From contig NZ_JADNYM010000012.1 in assembly GCF_015708085.1 (NCBI RefSeq), forward strand, positions 1-64,000: a stretch of DNA of 64,000 bases, read 5' to 3'. This DNA is from Arthrobacter terrae. GTDB lineage: Bacteria > Actinomycetota > Actinomycetes > Actinomycetales > Micrococcaceae. This document shows, piece after piece, positions 1 to 9,004 of the stretch. A program made the translations under genes and the position numbers. The notes under the pieces are model-generated. The model saw only the letters and a program-made list of their open reading frames with translations. It was not told the DNA's origin and did no database searches. How positions within the stretch are numbered: the stretch's first letter is position 1; every line of letters begins with the position of its first letter.

Positions 1-165
1 CACTATATGGTTCCCAACCAACAACCCCCACCACAATCGGGGCAACACAACAACACCGTAATTGAATAGTGTTAGTTGTAACCCACAAGTTTCCCCCGAC
101 CCACACCCGGCACAGGACCCCCACAAAAGGTTCTGACACCGGTCCCGGGCCGGAGCGGAGAAAGA
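1..165 (+). other. 23S-5S rRNA intergenic spacer
   Basis: The stretch ahead of the 5S gene is C- and A-rich, without an open frame that looks coding. Because a 5S gene and an rRNA-type terminator follow on the plus strand, it is best read as the internal spacer of an rRNA operon whose 23S gene lies to the left of the window. I cannot exclude that the first few bases are the very 3' end of 23S rRNA. Confidence 0.6.
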
Positions 166-283
166 GTTACGGCGGTCATAGCGTGGGGGAAACGCCCGGT
201 CCCATTCCGAACCCGGAAGCTAAGGCCCACAGCGCCGATGGTACTGCACTCGTGAGGGTGTGGGAGAGTAGGACACCGCCGGA
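166..283 (+). rRNA. rrf: 5S ribosomal RNA
   Basis: The sequence carries the standard bacterial 5S elements: a 5' strand starting GTTACGGCGGTCAT, the conserved loop block CCCATTCCGAACCCGGAAG, the GCGCCGATGGTACTGC block and a 3' strand ending ACACCGCCGG that pairs with GGCGG at the 5' end. Length is about 118 nt, as in high-GC Gram-positives. Ends are placed by the helix I pairing and may be off by one or two bases. Confidence 0.93.
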
Positions 284-296
284 CAACCATTGAAAG

Positions 297-330
297 GACC
301 AGGCCCCGCACACCGTGCGGGGCCTGACCC
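297..330 (+). terminator. rRNA operon terminator hairpin
   Basis: A perfect 10-bp inverted repeat (AGGCCCCGCA at 301-310 and its complement at 316-325, 5-base loop) lies directly after the 5S gene. It is very GC-rich and followed by a short pyrimidine stretch rather than a long T-run, which is usual for actinobacterial rRNA terminators. Confidence 0.8.
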
Positions 331-1326
331 CTTTAACACCCCACAACCCGGACCAACCACACCGAAGTATGGAGCGTTTCCCATCAAGACGGGCTGGAGC
401 CCGACGTCTGGCCAACTCGGATCTGGCCTCCATCCAAGTTCAGGGTGCCAGTCCTCGGGAGGTTCCGGCCAACCAGGAGGCGCATTAAATCGCACGTTAC
501 TGCCCATCTCATACCTCGTAGCCGAGCCGACGATGCTCTTAGTATGCACGGACTCGAAATGCCAATCAACGTGAATATTTGCTTCGCTAGGGTTCGTGCT
601 GTCGTGCTCTCGTGCTGTTGGCGGCCAATAGGCGCAGCCAGAAATGGCGGGCTTCGGGACCTGTGTAGTGGCTTTGTTGGGGGAGGCCACCCGGCTGAGC
701 CAAGATTCACGGATATTTTTGGGTGACCGGGCGCCGTTTTTCGAACCCGTCCACCGGCAGCGGTCGCAGCAGCAGCGCTTCCCACGGTTCGCCCACTGCG
801 GACCATCCACCTCCAAACAGCCAAGGACGTGGAGGTCATTGAGCCAAACCCCCCCCTATCCAATTCGATATCGAACTGCGGCTCACGGACCGAGGGCCGC
901 AGGACAAGGTGCGCCGACGTCGCTATCGCGATCAAAACACGGACCCGATGGGCACCTTCACGCTCCCCGGATCCAACAAGTGGCGGCGTTCCCGCGTTTC
1001 GGAGTTCCAGCTTAGACGTGCGACGACTCGGCGTATCGCCGGAATGTTGGGCGCGGCGCTCTGCGTGCGATCTTGACGCGACCGTCCTCGACCCCGAGGA
1101 AACGCCGCCGGGCGCCACCGGGAAGGCGTCCGGGCAGCTCATGAAACTGGTCGGCAAAGTGATCGACAAAGGTGTAGGTCCACTAACAGGGTCGATCACG
1201 TGGGCGGAGGGTCGGCTGGCCCGGGTCCAAGGGATCCGCTACGGGTACAACGCCGACCCGCCCCCACAACCCCAGCATCCTGCAACCCCCACAGCGTCAA
1301 ATGATGCTATTGGAGTACTCTAAGGG
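331..1326. other. About 1 kb with no confident gene
   Basis: Several long frames exist on both strands here, but none has a convincing start signal, a family motif or a protein-like composition, and they overlap one another antisense. The only suggestive piece is on the plus strand at about 1138-1230, where the translation contains IDKGVGPLTGSITWAE followed by RLARVQG; this faintly resembles the GVGPL-type segment of EcsC-family proteins and could be a decayed remnant. I see no tRNA, repeat or mobile element ends. Confidence 0.4.
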
Positions 1327-1689
1327 ATGCCTAATGACGAGTTATTCCGTGAGTTATTGGAGGTTCGCGCCAAGCATGTGCGCGGACAAATCGCCAGGTT
1401 GAGCGACGAAATCCGTGAGGTGACGCTGGCCCATCGCGACACTCCGGCCGATGATGAACATGACCCCGAAGGTTCGACTGTTACCTTGGAGCGGGAACGG
1501 GACGTGGCGCTGCTGGCCGGCGTTGAATTGCAGCTTACCGAGTTGCGGAACGCGCAGGAACGCCTTTCGCGCGGGACCTACGGTACCTGCGAACGCTGCG
1601 ATCAACCGATTCCGCCGGAGAGACTCGAGGTCCGGCCCGAGGCCAGGTATTGCGTCGCCTGTGCGGGGATCCGGGCGCGGGAGCGCTGA
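1327..1689 (+). CDS. DksA/TraR-type C4 zinc-finger protein
   Basis: A 120-residue protein with a charged helical N-terminal half (about residues 1-75, heptad-like leucines and many Glu/Arg) and a C-terminal four-cysteine zinc finger, CERCDQPI ... YCVACAG (Cys-x2-Cys-x17-Cys-x2-Cys). This is the TraR/DksA family layout, and the length matches the short actinobacterial members. DksA-type proteins bind the secondary channel of RNA polymerase; whether this one does so, or serves another role, cannot be told from sequence. GGAG at 1312-1315 gives a ribosome site 11 bases before the ATG; a TACTCT hexamer at 1316-1321 would also fit a leaderless start. It stands alone, about 100 bp ahead of a dehydrogenase gene on the same strand. 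Confidence 0.85.
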   Translation: MPNDELFRELLEVRAKHVRGQIARLSDEIREVTLAHRDTPADDEHDPEGSTVTLERERDVALLAGVELQLTELRNAQERLSRGTYGTCERCDQPIPPERLEVRPEARYCVACAGIRARER

Positions 1690-1787
1690 AGACCACGTGG
1701 CCGCCAAGGCCCGGGGACAGTGCGGCGGTTCGGGCAGCTGCGATAATCTGGGGTTCTGCTAAGTAATTGAAAGGAAGCCCCCGGATA

Positions 1788-2849
1788 ATGAATTCTACGA
1801 GCATGAGTTCGACGCCGAATAGTTCGACGACGGCGGCAGTAGCGGCAGTGGCGGATTCACCGGCAGAGGCTACGGCGGGACCCAGGCTGGCGATACTTCC
1901 GCGGCCGGATGACAATCTGGCCGCCGCTGCGACGGCAGCTGGCGGCACCGTGGAGGCGCTTTCGGAAATGACTACGGGCATTATTCTCAGCCAGCGGATC
2001 GACGCGGCGGAGCTATCGGCACTGCTGGATAGCCATCCGGGTATCGGCTGGGTCCAGCTCCCGTCCGCGGGGGTCGAACTTTACGCTCCCGCGTTCGAGG
2101 ATCATCCAAACTTGCAGTGGACCAGCGCGAAGGGCTCTTTTGCCCGTCCGGTGGCGGAGCACGCGCTGGCTCTTACGCTTGCGCTCCTTCGCCGGTTTCC
2201 GGAGAGCCTTCGTGCCACCAGCTGGGGCGAGGAGCGGGGCAGCTCGCTCTTCGGTCTGCGCGTCGTGATCGTGGGAGCAGGCGGAATTGCACAAGAGATA
2301 ATCCGCCTCTTCAAGGTCTTTGATACTTTCATCACGGTGCTCCGTCGGGGCAAGGAGCCGCTGCCGGGGGCCGACCAGACCATCTCGATGCAGAGTCTTC
2401 ACGGGTCGAGCGGCCAGGCAGAGCCGCAGACAGGTGCAGAACCAGGTCGTACCTTGGCCGATGTGCTGGCCAACGCCGATGTCGTGGTGTTGGCCGCTGC
2501 GCTTACAGCCGAGACGAAGGGGCTGGTAGGCGCCCCGGAGATGGCCCGGATGAAGCCCGATTGTATCGTGGTTAACATCGCCCGTGGCGCTCTGGTGGAT
2601 ACGGACGCCCTGCTGGCTGCACTCGCGTCCGGTGCCCTTGCGGGCGCAGGCCTGGACGTAACCGATCCGGAACCGCTGCCGGACGGCCACCCGCTGTGGT
2701 CGGAGCCGAATGCCATCATTACTCCGCATACCGCCGACACCGAAGAAATGGTCCGGCCGCTGATAGCCGCACGGGTGCACGAAAACGTACGGCGCTGGGG
2801 AGCCCACGAACCACTACAGGGCCGAGTCGACGCCGGCGCAGGTTATTGA
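1788..2849 (+). CDS. D-isomer-specific 2-hydroxyacid dehydrogenase
   Basis: A 353-residue NAD(P)-dependent dehydrogenase of the D-2-hydroxyacid family, which interconverts 2-oxoacids and D-2-hydroxyacids in the cytosol. The Rossmann glycine motif VVIVGAGGIAQEI is in the middle, followed by the family signature NIARGALVDTDALLAAL with the catalytic Arg, LDVTDPEPLPDGHPLW with the catalytic Glu, and ITPHTADTEE with the catalytic His. The residue after the glycine motif does not predict cofactor choice clearly. An in-frame TTG at 1767 is open, but AGGAAG at 1772-1777 lies between it and ATG 1788, so 1788 is the start. The first 30 residues are Ser/Thr/Ala-rich low complexity. Substrate is not predictable. 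Confidence 0.88.
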   Translation: MNSTSMSSTPNSSTTAAVAAVADSPAEATAGPRLAILPRPDDNLAAAATAAGGTVEALSEMTTGIILSQRIDAAELSALLDSHPGIGWVQLPSAGVELYAPAFEDHPNLQWTSAKGSFARPVAEHALALTLALLRRFPESLRATSWGEERGSSLFGLRVVIVGAGGIAQEIIRLFKVFDTFITVLRRGKEPLPGADQTISMQSLHGSSGQAEPQTGAEPGRTLADVLANADVVVLAAALTAETKGLVGAPEMARMKPDCIVVNIARGALVDTDALLAALASGALAGAGLDVTDPEPLPDGHPLWSEPNAIITPHTADTEEMVRPLIAARVHENVRRWGAHEPLQGRVDAGAGY

Positions 2850-2915
2850 GATCCCCGGTAACGCAACCGCGCCGCGGCTATGGGTACCGAGGAATCGGCT
2901 ACTGCTATGGGAGTG

Positions 2916-3125
2916 TCAGATTTTGGTGAGCGCAGAGCCCTTATGCATTGCGACATGATCGGTGCTGTCGCTTTTGATCTCATACTGCGGCTCTTCGGGC
3001 GTGCAGTGCCGGGTCCGGCCATGGAACATACGGTCTTTCCGGTGAACCTTGACGATTCTGCCGCGGACCTCTCCGGCCTCCGAATTCCAACTGACGTGAT
3101 CGCCGACGGAAAACTTCGTCGCCAT
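2916..3125 (-). CDS. DUF2945 (HVA1, Tudor-like) small protein
   Basis: A 69-residue protein matching the DUF2945 / hypervirulence-associated Tudor-like family: it opens with KFSVGDHVSWNSEAGEVRG, a pattern typical of this SH3/Tudor-like fold, followed by a basic strand and PQYEIKSDSTDHVAMHKGSAL. Homologues are single-domain proteins of the same size and unknown function. An AGGAGG ribosome site lies 5-6 bases upstream of the ATG (3130-3135). The gene is convergent with the dehydrogenase gene on its left and divergent from the antiporter on its right. Confidence 0.85.
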   Translation of the reverse strand: MATKFSVGDHVSWNSEAGEVRGRIVKVHRKDRMFHGRTRHCTPEEPQYEIKSDSTDHVAMHKGSALTKI

Positions 3126-3282
3126 GGGATTCCTCCTTCAGTGTCCGTGTATTAGTCCTCCCCTACCAAGCTACCCGCATATTAATGTTCTGCCGCCGCC
3201 ATGGACGCAGGCGGGGACAGCGTCGGTGTAACCGACTACGCTGTTTTCGGGCTCTCTAGAAACGAAAGGGGCGATATTGGCA

Positions 3283-4848
3283 ATGGAAATTCTGGCCGTG
3301 GTTGTCGGATTGATGCTGGCTACAGTCCTGATGGTGGGCCTGGGCGACCGCATCCGATTGCCGTACCCGGTACTAATGATTATTCTCTCCGCCGGCGCGG
3401 CATTTATCCCCGGATTCCCACAGGTCAGAATAGAGCCCGAGCTGATTCTGCCGCTCTTTCTGCCGCCCCTGTTATTTGCCACTGCCCTGAAGTCGTCGTG
3501 GTCCGTGTTCCGCGTCCGCTGGCGGAGCATCGTCCTGCTGGCGATTGCACTGATCGTTGTGACGACGGCGACCGTTGCAGGAGCCGCATGGCTGTTGATA
3601 CCGGGGATTGGAATTCCGGGGGCTCTCGCACTGGGAGCCATGGTGGCGCCCCCTGACCCGGTGGCAGTGGAGTCTGTTGCCGGGACGGTGCGGATGCCGC
3701 GGCGGTTGATTGGGGTGCTGCAAAGCGAGGGGCTCTTCAACGATGCCACCGCTATCGTGATCTTCCAGACCGCCGTCGCGGCGGCCATGGCAGGTGAGGA
3801 GGTTGGACCGGGCATCATCGTGTCTTTCCTGCTCGGTGCGGCCGGCGCTGCAGCCATCGGATTGGCTGCGGGCTGGATCACCAAAAAACTCACTGTGTTT
3901 ATCACCAACCCCGTTGGGCATAGCGCGGTGACTCTGGTGGTCCCCTTCGCGGTATATATCGCGGCGGATTTTGTACACGCCTCCGGCGTCGTCGCCGTCG
4001 TCGTTACGGCCTTGGAGATCAGGCGCGGCAGCCGGGCGGATGCTGCTCAGGAAAGGGTAACCGCCAACGCATTCTGGGATGTGGTGGAGCTGATGGTGAC
4101 GGGCATTGCGTTTGGTTTGGTGGGACTTGCAGTGCGTCAGGTTATCGAGGGTGAGAAGACGAATATCGCAGCTCTGCTCTGGCCGGCGGTACTTATTTGC
4201 GTGCTGTGTTTTGCCGTCCGCATAGCCTGGCTGGCGTTGTTGGTGCTGCCCAGCCGGCGCCGCGGAGCCGACGTGCCGCCGTCGAACGCGAGGGACGTGA
4301 TGGTGCTGAGCTGGTGCGGGATGCGTGGGTTGGCAACGTTGGCGCTTGCACTGGCCTTACCGATGACGTTGCCGGACGGCTCACCGTTCCCCGGCCGCGG
4401 CCAGATAGTCCTGCTGGCAGTGGCTGTGCTGCTGAGCACCTTGGTTGTCCCGGGGTTGACCCTGCCGTGGCTGATGAAACGGCTCGGTATGGCAGAATCC
4501 CCCGAAACGGAAAAGCAGATTGAGCAGGACCTGGCATCACGCGCGGAGGATGCGGCGATGGCGGCCGTCCAGTCCTCCGACCTGCTCGACGGCGTGGACG
4601 AGGCGAGAATTGAATGGGTCAGGAACCGCCTGCTGCAGCTGCATTCCGAGCTGGCGGGGACGCCTACTGACACGGTCAAGGAGGAACGCTCCGAGTTCCG
4701 GGGCTGGGCCATCACGGTCCAGTCCTTGGCTCTGGACGCGGCCCGGCAGGAAATGGTGATCGCGCGAGGCGAAGCGGGGTCGGATCCGCTTGCTGCGGAC
4801 CGGGTGCTGCACCGGCTGGATCTACGGACCATGCTGGTCCCGGATTGA
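3283..4848 (+). CDS. Na+/H+ antiporter, CPA1 family
   Basis: About 520 residues with 12 or so hydrophobic segments in the first 400 residues and a cytoplasmic helical tail. The CPA1 exchange-site motifs are present: GAMVAPPDPVAV with the ion-binding Asp, and SEGLFNDATAIVIF. It should exchange Na+ (or K+) for H+ across the membrane in pH and salt homeostasis. The tail, from about residue 405, is charged and probably coiled. A TTG at 3277 is in frame two codons upstream; the AAAGGGG at 3265-3271 suits the TTG by spacing (5 bases) and the ATG less well (11 bases), so either may be used. It stands alone between the DUF2945 gene and formaldehyde dehydrogenase. Confidence 0.88.
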   Translation: MEILAVVVGLMLATVLMVGLGDRIRLPYPVLMIILSAGAAFIPGFPQVRIEPELILPLFLPPLLFATALKSSWSVFRVRWRSIVLLAIALIVVTTATVAGAAWLLIPGIGIPGALALGAMVAPPDPVAVESVAGTVRMPRRLIGVLQSEGLFNDATAIVIFQTAVAAAMAGEEVGPGIIVSFLLGAAGAAAIGLAAGWITKKLTVFITNPVGHSAVTLVVPFAVYIAADFVHASGVVAVVVTALEIRRGSRADAAQERVTANAFWDVVELMVTGIAFGLVGLAVRQVIEGEKTNIAALLWPAVLICVLCFAVRIAWLALLVLPSRRRGADVPPSNARDVMVLSWCGMRGLATLALALALPMTLPDGSPFPGRGQIVLLAVAVLLSTLVVPGLTLPWLMKRLGMAESPETEKQIEQDLASRAEDAAMAAVQSSDLLDGVDEARIEWVRNRLLQLHSELAGTPTDTVKEERSEFRGWAITVQSLALDAARQEMVIARGEAGSDPLAADRVLHRLDLRTMLVPD

Positions 4849-4864
4849 CAGCTCCGACTACCCC

Positions 4865-4893
4865 TTACTTTTGCCCTCCTTCCGTCCTAGACT
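4865..4893 (+). promoter_or_regulatory. Candidate sigma-A promoter of the formaldehyde dehydrogenase gene
   Basis: TTACTT at 4865-4870 and TAGACT at 4888-4893 are separated by 17 bases. Transcription would start near 4900, giving a leader of about 30 bases with GAGGGAGAAA as ribosome site before ATG 4930. The -35 hexamer is weak. Confidence 0.45.
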
Positions 4894-4929
4894 GGCCAGA
4901 CATCCGTACCAACGAATGAGGGAGAAACC

Positions 4930-6147
4930 ATGTCAGGAAACAGAGCGGTTGCCTACGAGGGGACCGGAAAAGTTTCGGTCATCGATACCGAATATCCCAC
5001 CTTCGAACTCAAAGACGGTCCCGGCGTGGATCCGCGCAATGTGGGCCGCAAGGTCCCTCACGGTGCGATTCTAAAGACGGTCGCGACCAATATCTGCGGT
5101 TCTGACCAGCACATGGTCCGCGGCCGTACAACGGCGCCGAAGGATCTGATCCTCGGACACGAAATCACCGGTGAGGTGGTGGAAGTCGGTCCCGGCGTGG
5201 AGTTCATCAAGGTCGGCGACATCTGCTCCGTGCCTTTCAATATTTCCTGTGGACGCTGCCGCAACTGCAAGGAGCGAAAGACGGGTATCTGTCTGAACGT
5301 CAATCCGGTGCAGCCCGGAGGGGCCTACGGCTATGTGGACATGGGAGGCTGGGTCGGCGGCCAGGCGGAGTACGTGCTGGTGCCTTACGCTGACTGGAAT
5401 CTGCTGAAGTTCCCGGATCGGGACCAGGCCTTGGAAAAGATGATGGACCTGACCATGCTCTCGGACATTTTCCCCACCGGGTACCACGGGGCAGTCTCGG
5501 CCGGTGTCGGAGCCGGTTCCACCGTTTACATTGCTGGCGCCGGACCAGTCGGACTGGCGGCGGCAACAAGCGCTCTCCTGCTGGGGGCTGCTGCCGTCAT
5601 TGTCGGCGACATGAACGAGGGCAGGCTCGCCCAGGCCCGCAGCTTCGGCTGTGAAACCATCGATCTGACCAAGGGGGATCCGAAGGATCAAATCGAGCAG
5701 ATCCTGGGTGTGCCGGAGGTGGACTGCGGCGTCGACGCCGTCGGATTCGAGGCCAAGGGGCACGGTAAGGACGGCCACGAGGCGCCGGCTACGGTACTGA
5801 ACTCATTGATGGAGATCACGACCGCCGGTGGCGCACTGGGCATTCCAGGGCTCTATGTCACGGGAGACCCGGGTGCCGAGGATAAGGCGGCTCAAAAGGG
5901 TTCCCTCTCACTGAGCCTTGGTACCGGTTGGGCGAAATCACTCTCCTTCGTGACCGGGCAGTGTCCGGTGATGAAATACAACCGCGGACTGATGATGGCG
6001 ATCCTGCACGACAAGGTCCACATTGCCGACAACGTCAATGCTAAGGCGATCGGTCTTGAGGACGCGCCGCGGGGGTACGCGGAGTTCGATGCCGGTGCGG
6101 CCACAAAGTATGTGCTGAACCCGAATGGCTATTTGGACGCAGCATAA
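4930..6147 (+). CDS. fdhA: Glutathione-independent zinc formaldehyde dehydrogenase
   Basis: A 405-residue member of the zinc-dependent medium-chain dehydrogenases, of the glutathione-independent formaldehyde dehydrogenase type (NAD-linked oxidation of formaldehyde to formate). Catalytic zinc ligands are in NICGSDQH and GHEITGEVVEVG, structural zinc cysteines in CGRCRNCKERKTGIC, and the nucleotide-binding loop in VYIAGAGPVGLAAATS. The insertion with MGGWVGGQAEYVLVPYADWN and the segment GVDAVGFEAKGHG, as well as the length, are characteristic of this subfamily and distinguish it from ordinary alcohol dehydrogenases. GAGGGAGAAA precedes the ATG. It is monocistronic: a strong terminator follows immediately. 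Confidence 0.92.
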   Translation: MSGNRAVAYEGTGKVSVIDTEYPTFELKDGPGVDPRNVGRKVPHGAILKTVATNICGSDQHMVRGRTTAPKDLILGHEITGEVVEVGPGVEFIKVGDICSVPFNISCGRCRNCKERKTGICLNVNPVQPGGAYGYVDMGGWVGGQAEYVLVPYADWNLLKFPDRDQALEKMMDLTMLSDIFPTGYHGAVSAGVGAGSTVYIAGAGPVGLAAATSALLLGAAAVIVGDMNEGRLAQARSFGCETIDLTKGDPKDQIEQILGVPEVDCGVDAVGFEAKGHGKDGHEAPATVLNSLMEITTAGGALGIPGLYVTGDPGAEDKAAQKGSLSLSLGTGWAKSLSFVTGQCPVMKYNRGLMMAILHDKVHIADNVNAKAIGLEDAPRGYAEFDAGAATKYVLNPNGYLDAA

Positions 6148-6164
6148 GCAGCAGCACCAGTAAG

Positions 6165-6204
6165 AGACCAGCGCACCTGCTCCGGCGGGTGCGCTGGTCT
6201 TTTG
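6165..6204 (+). terminator. Rho-independent terminator after fdhA
   Basis: A perfect 13-bp inverted repeat, AGACCAGCGCACC at 6165-6177 and its complement at 6188-6200, with a 10-base loop, is followed directly by TTTT. This is the clearest intrinsic terminator in the window and lies 17 bases after the fdhA stop codon. Confidence 0.92.
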
Positions 6205-6351
6205 GTGGTGCGGCGGCGGGTGGCACAAAAGTAAAGTGTGATCTTCGCAACACACGTCCGCCATTTTCCCCAAAATCAGCCTGTGTCTGATTTGATGTTA
6301 AGCGAGAGGGAAACTGGAGGAACATCCTCCACCCGACCAACAAAGGTAGTG

Positions 6352-7296
6352 ATGGAACTCATCCAGGCCGAGCATTCCAGGCCGAGTCATTTCATACTTC
6401 ATCTGAGCGATACCCATTTGCTCGGGGGTCCAGGCCCGCTGTATGGGGCTGTGGACAGCGAGACCAGGCTACGTCAGGTTTTTGCAGAAGTCCACGCGTC
6501 CGGCATCCGGCCTGAGGCGGTGGTATTCACCGGGGACCTTACAGACAAAGGCGAGCCAGCGGCCTATGCCAAATTGCGGGCCATCGTTGAACCGGCGGCA
6601 GCGGCTATGGGCGCGCAGGTTATCTGGGCGATGGGTAATCACGATGACAGGGCACAGTTCCGTGCAGGTCTGTTCAACCTGCCGCCGGGTACGGAGCCCG
6701 TTGATCACAGCTATGACATCAATGGTCTGCGCATCATCACACTGGATTCGACGGTTCCGGGCTTCCATCATGGCGAGATCAGTGATGCTCAGCTGGAATG
6801 GCTGGCCGCGGAGCTGGCTGAGCCCGCCCCCGACGGGACGATTCTCGCTTTACACCATCCGCCCATCCCGTGCGTGCAGGATTTATCCGTGCTTGTGGAA
6901 CTCCGCCGCCAGCCGGAACTGGCCAGCGTGCTGTGGGGCTCCGATGTGCGGACCATTCTGGCCGGACACCTGCACTACTCCTCGACGGCCATGTTTGCGG
7001 GGATTCCAGTCTCGGTGGCATCGGCTACGTGCTACACCCAGGATCTGGCTGTGACGGCCGGGGCGAGCCGCGGCCGTGACGCGGCCCAGGCCTTTAACCT
7101 TGTCCATGTGTACGAACACACCGTAGTCCATTCTGTGGTTCCGCTGGCCGGCGGGACGACGGTGGGCGAGTATGTCAGCGCCGAGGAGACGCATCGCCGG
7201 CTGACGGCTGCGGGAATCCAGATTCCCGCCCATGAGCCGTCGCCCGGGGCCGGGACCAGGATCGAGTCGCAGCGCAAGGCTATGGCCCACAGCTGA
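6352..7296 (+). CDS. CpdA-like calcineurin-fold phosphodiesterase
   Basis: A 314-residue metallophosphoesterase. The dinuclear metal motifs occur in order: [34 protein letters not shown] and AGHLHYSS. This arrangement and size match the cyclic nucleotide phosphodiesterase group (CpdA/Icc, Rv0805-like), which hydrolyses cAMP or other phosphodiesters in the cytosol; the true substrate is not predictable. The frame is open from a GTG at 6238, but AAAGGTAGTG just before ATG 6352, and the start of homology a few residues later, favour 6352. It is transcribed separately from fdhA and converges on the Stealth gene. Confidence 0.85.
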   Translation: MELIQAEHSRPSHFILHLSDTHLLGGPGPLYGAVDSETRLRQVFAEVHASGIRPEAVVFTGDLTDKGEPAAYAKLRAIVEPAAAAMGAQVIWAMGNHDDRAQFRAGLFNLPPGTEPVDHSYDINGLRIITLDSTVPGFHHGEISDAQLEWLAAELAEPAPDGTILALHHPPIPCVQDLSVLVELRRQPELASVLWGSDVRTILAGHLHYSSTAMFAGIPVSVASATCYTQDLAVTAGASRGRDAAQAFNLVHVYEHTVVHSVVPLAGGTTVGEYVSAEETHRRLTAAGIQIPAHEPSPGAGTRIESQRKAMAHS

Positions 7297-7315
7297 CCGG
7301 CAAGGGGTGGCGACC

Positions 7316-8902
7316 CTATTGTTCCCAGGGCGCGCGGAGCGGGTAATACCGTTCCAGGAAGTCCGTCACCAGCTCGGCCCTTTCCTGCGCCGCGACCTCC
7401 GGAAAGCTGCCGTCGTTGAGGCAGAAGAAATCGGCGTTGCGTTTGGCCAGCAGCCGGGGAAGGTAGGTCAATCCCGAGCGCATGGTGGTGTCAATGTAGC
7501 GGACCTTCGCCTCGGGCTGGGTGACGGCCTGCCCGGTGAGCAGGGCGTAGTAGTGGTACAGCGAGTTGGTCACCGAAATGTTGTCCGCGGCACGGAAGGT
7601 GCTCGCTGCGGTGGCGGCAAACTCCGCCGGGAATTCGCGTTCCATTTCCGCCATGACGCTCCGGCGCAGTGGGGCCGCCGCATGCTCCAAGTGGCGGGTG
7701 GTGATCCGGCCGAAGCGGTTCCACAGCAGCTTGCGGTTCACCCGTGCCGCGTTCTCGAAACCGCTGCGCTCGGCCGCATTTTCACCCAGCCCGATCCGCG
7801 TATCCGCTTGTATGAAGCGGGTGATTCCGCCGGGGGTGAAGAACATATCCGGACTCACCGGCCGGCCGAAAAACATGTCGTCATTGGAATAAAGGAAGTG
7901 CTCAGCGAGGCCCTCAATGTGGTGTAGTTGGCATTCCACGGCCTGTGAATTGTGCGTTGGCAGCACCGATGGATCCGCGAAAAACTCCGTACTGCGCACG
8001 ATCGTCACCGTGGGGTGCTCCGCCAGCCAGGCCGGTGCCGGGGAATCCGTGGCGATGAAGATCCTCCGCACCCAGGGTGCATACATGTAGATGGAGCGCA
8101 GCGCGTATTTAAGTTCGTCGATCTGCCGGTAGCGGGCCTCGTTGTCGTCCCCTTCACCCAGAACGACGCCGGTCTGCCGGGCGAGGCGGGCCGCTTGGTA
8201 TTCCGGTGAACTTCCGTCAACCCAGGAAAAGACCATGTCGATGTCGAAGCGGATGTCCGTAGCATGATCGGCAAACATGTTCTCGATCGTCGGCCAGCTG
8301 TGTCCATAGCGCTCCACGGTGCCGCGGACGGCTTCGGCGTTGGGCAGAATGCGGCGGGTCAGGGAGTTTTCCATCGGCAGCACCAAGGTCTCCGCCTCGA
8401 AACTCCACAGCTCGATCTGCACGCCCAACGACGGCCCGTACGCCAACCCGCCGTCCGGCTCCACCCGAGGACGGTACAGCCGCAGGATGCGTGCCTTTCG
8501 GTTCCGGGCCAACTCGCCGTCGGCGACCAGCAGCGAAGACTTTTTCTTCGCATCCACGGTGATGGCATAAAACGGTTCATTCACGCAGGCCTTGGCCAGG
8601 GCTTTGCGGAGTTTTTTGCGGTCTTTCCAATCCACCGAAATGACCGGACGCTCGTTGTTGCCGCGCACCAGCAGATACTTCAGTCCGGCATCCTCCAGCG
8701 CTGCCCGGATGAACAGCAGGTCCTCGACCATCGCCTGATAAGGCGTTCGGTCTACGTTCAGCAGGGCGTATCGTCCCTGGTACTGGATGACGTCGGGCCG
8801 GTTGGTAAGACGGACGACGGCGGCGGGCGAGGTTTCCTCGACAAGGTCCCGTTCGTCGTCGGGCGCGGGGCTGCCAATGTAGACATCATGCTGTTCGGAC
8901 AC
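7316..8902 (-). CDS. Stealth family sugar-phosphate transferase
   Basis: About 528 residues, the size of actinobacterial Stealth proteins such as mycobacterial CpsY. The four conserved regions appear in order: CR1 FDIDMVFSWVDGSSPEYQ, CR2 around AVECQLHHIEGLAEHFLYSNDDMFFG (quoted in part), CR3 around FRAADNISVTNSLYHYY, and CR4 FFCLNDG near the C terminus. Stealth enzymes transfer hexose-1-phosphate units in cell-surface polysaccharide synthesis. The first 190 residues precede CR1 and have no motif I can name. No ATG occurs near the start; GTG 8902 with GGAGA 15 bases upstream is the best choice but is uncertain. The frame runs on to 9469, over the oppositely oriented DinB gene, which is not credible. 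Confidence 0.85.
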   Translation of the reverse strand: MSEQHDVYIGSPAPDDERDLVEETSPAAVVRLTNRPDVIQYQGRYALLNVDRTPYQAMVEDLLFIRAALEDAGLKYLLVRGNNERPVISVDWKDRKKLRKALAKACVNEPFYAITVDAKKKSSLLVADGELARNRKARILRLYRPRVEPDGGLAYGPSLGVQIELWSFEAETLVLPMENSLTRRILPNAEAVRGTVERYGHSWPTIENMFADHATDIRFDIDMVFSWVDGSSPEYQAARLARQTGVVLGEGDDNEARYRQIDELKYALRSIYMYAPWVRRIFIATDSPAPAWLAEHPTVTIVRSTEFFADPSVLPTHNSQAVECQLHHIEGLAEHFLYSNDDMFFGRPVSPDMFFTPGGITRFIQADTRIGLGENAAERSGFENAARVNRKLLWNRFGRITTRHLEHAAAPLRRSVMAEMEREFPAEFAATAASTFRAADNISVTNSLYHYYALLTGQAVTQPEAKVRYIDTTMRSGLTYLPRLLAKRNADFFCLNDGSFPEVAAQERAELVTDFLERYYPLRAPWEQ

Positions 8903-9004
8903 GTCGGTGATGGCTTTTCTCCGTAACTGGTGGTATTCGCTTCCCTTGCATGATATCGCGCGCCGGCTATGGCGGACGAGGGCCTGCCGTGGAACCATGG
9001 CGGT

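Noticed and set aside
384-1199. 271-codon minus-strand frame after the 5S gene
   Set aside because: No start signal, no family motif, biased composition (Ser/Arg/Pro) and overlapped by several equally poor frames.
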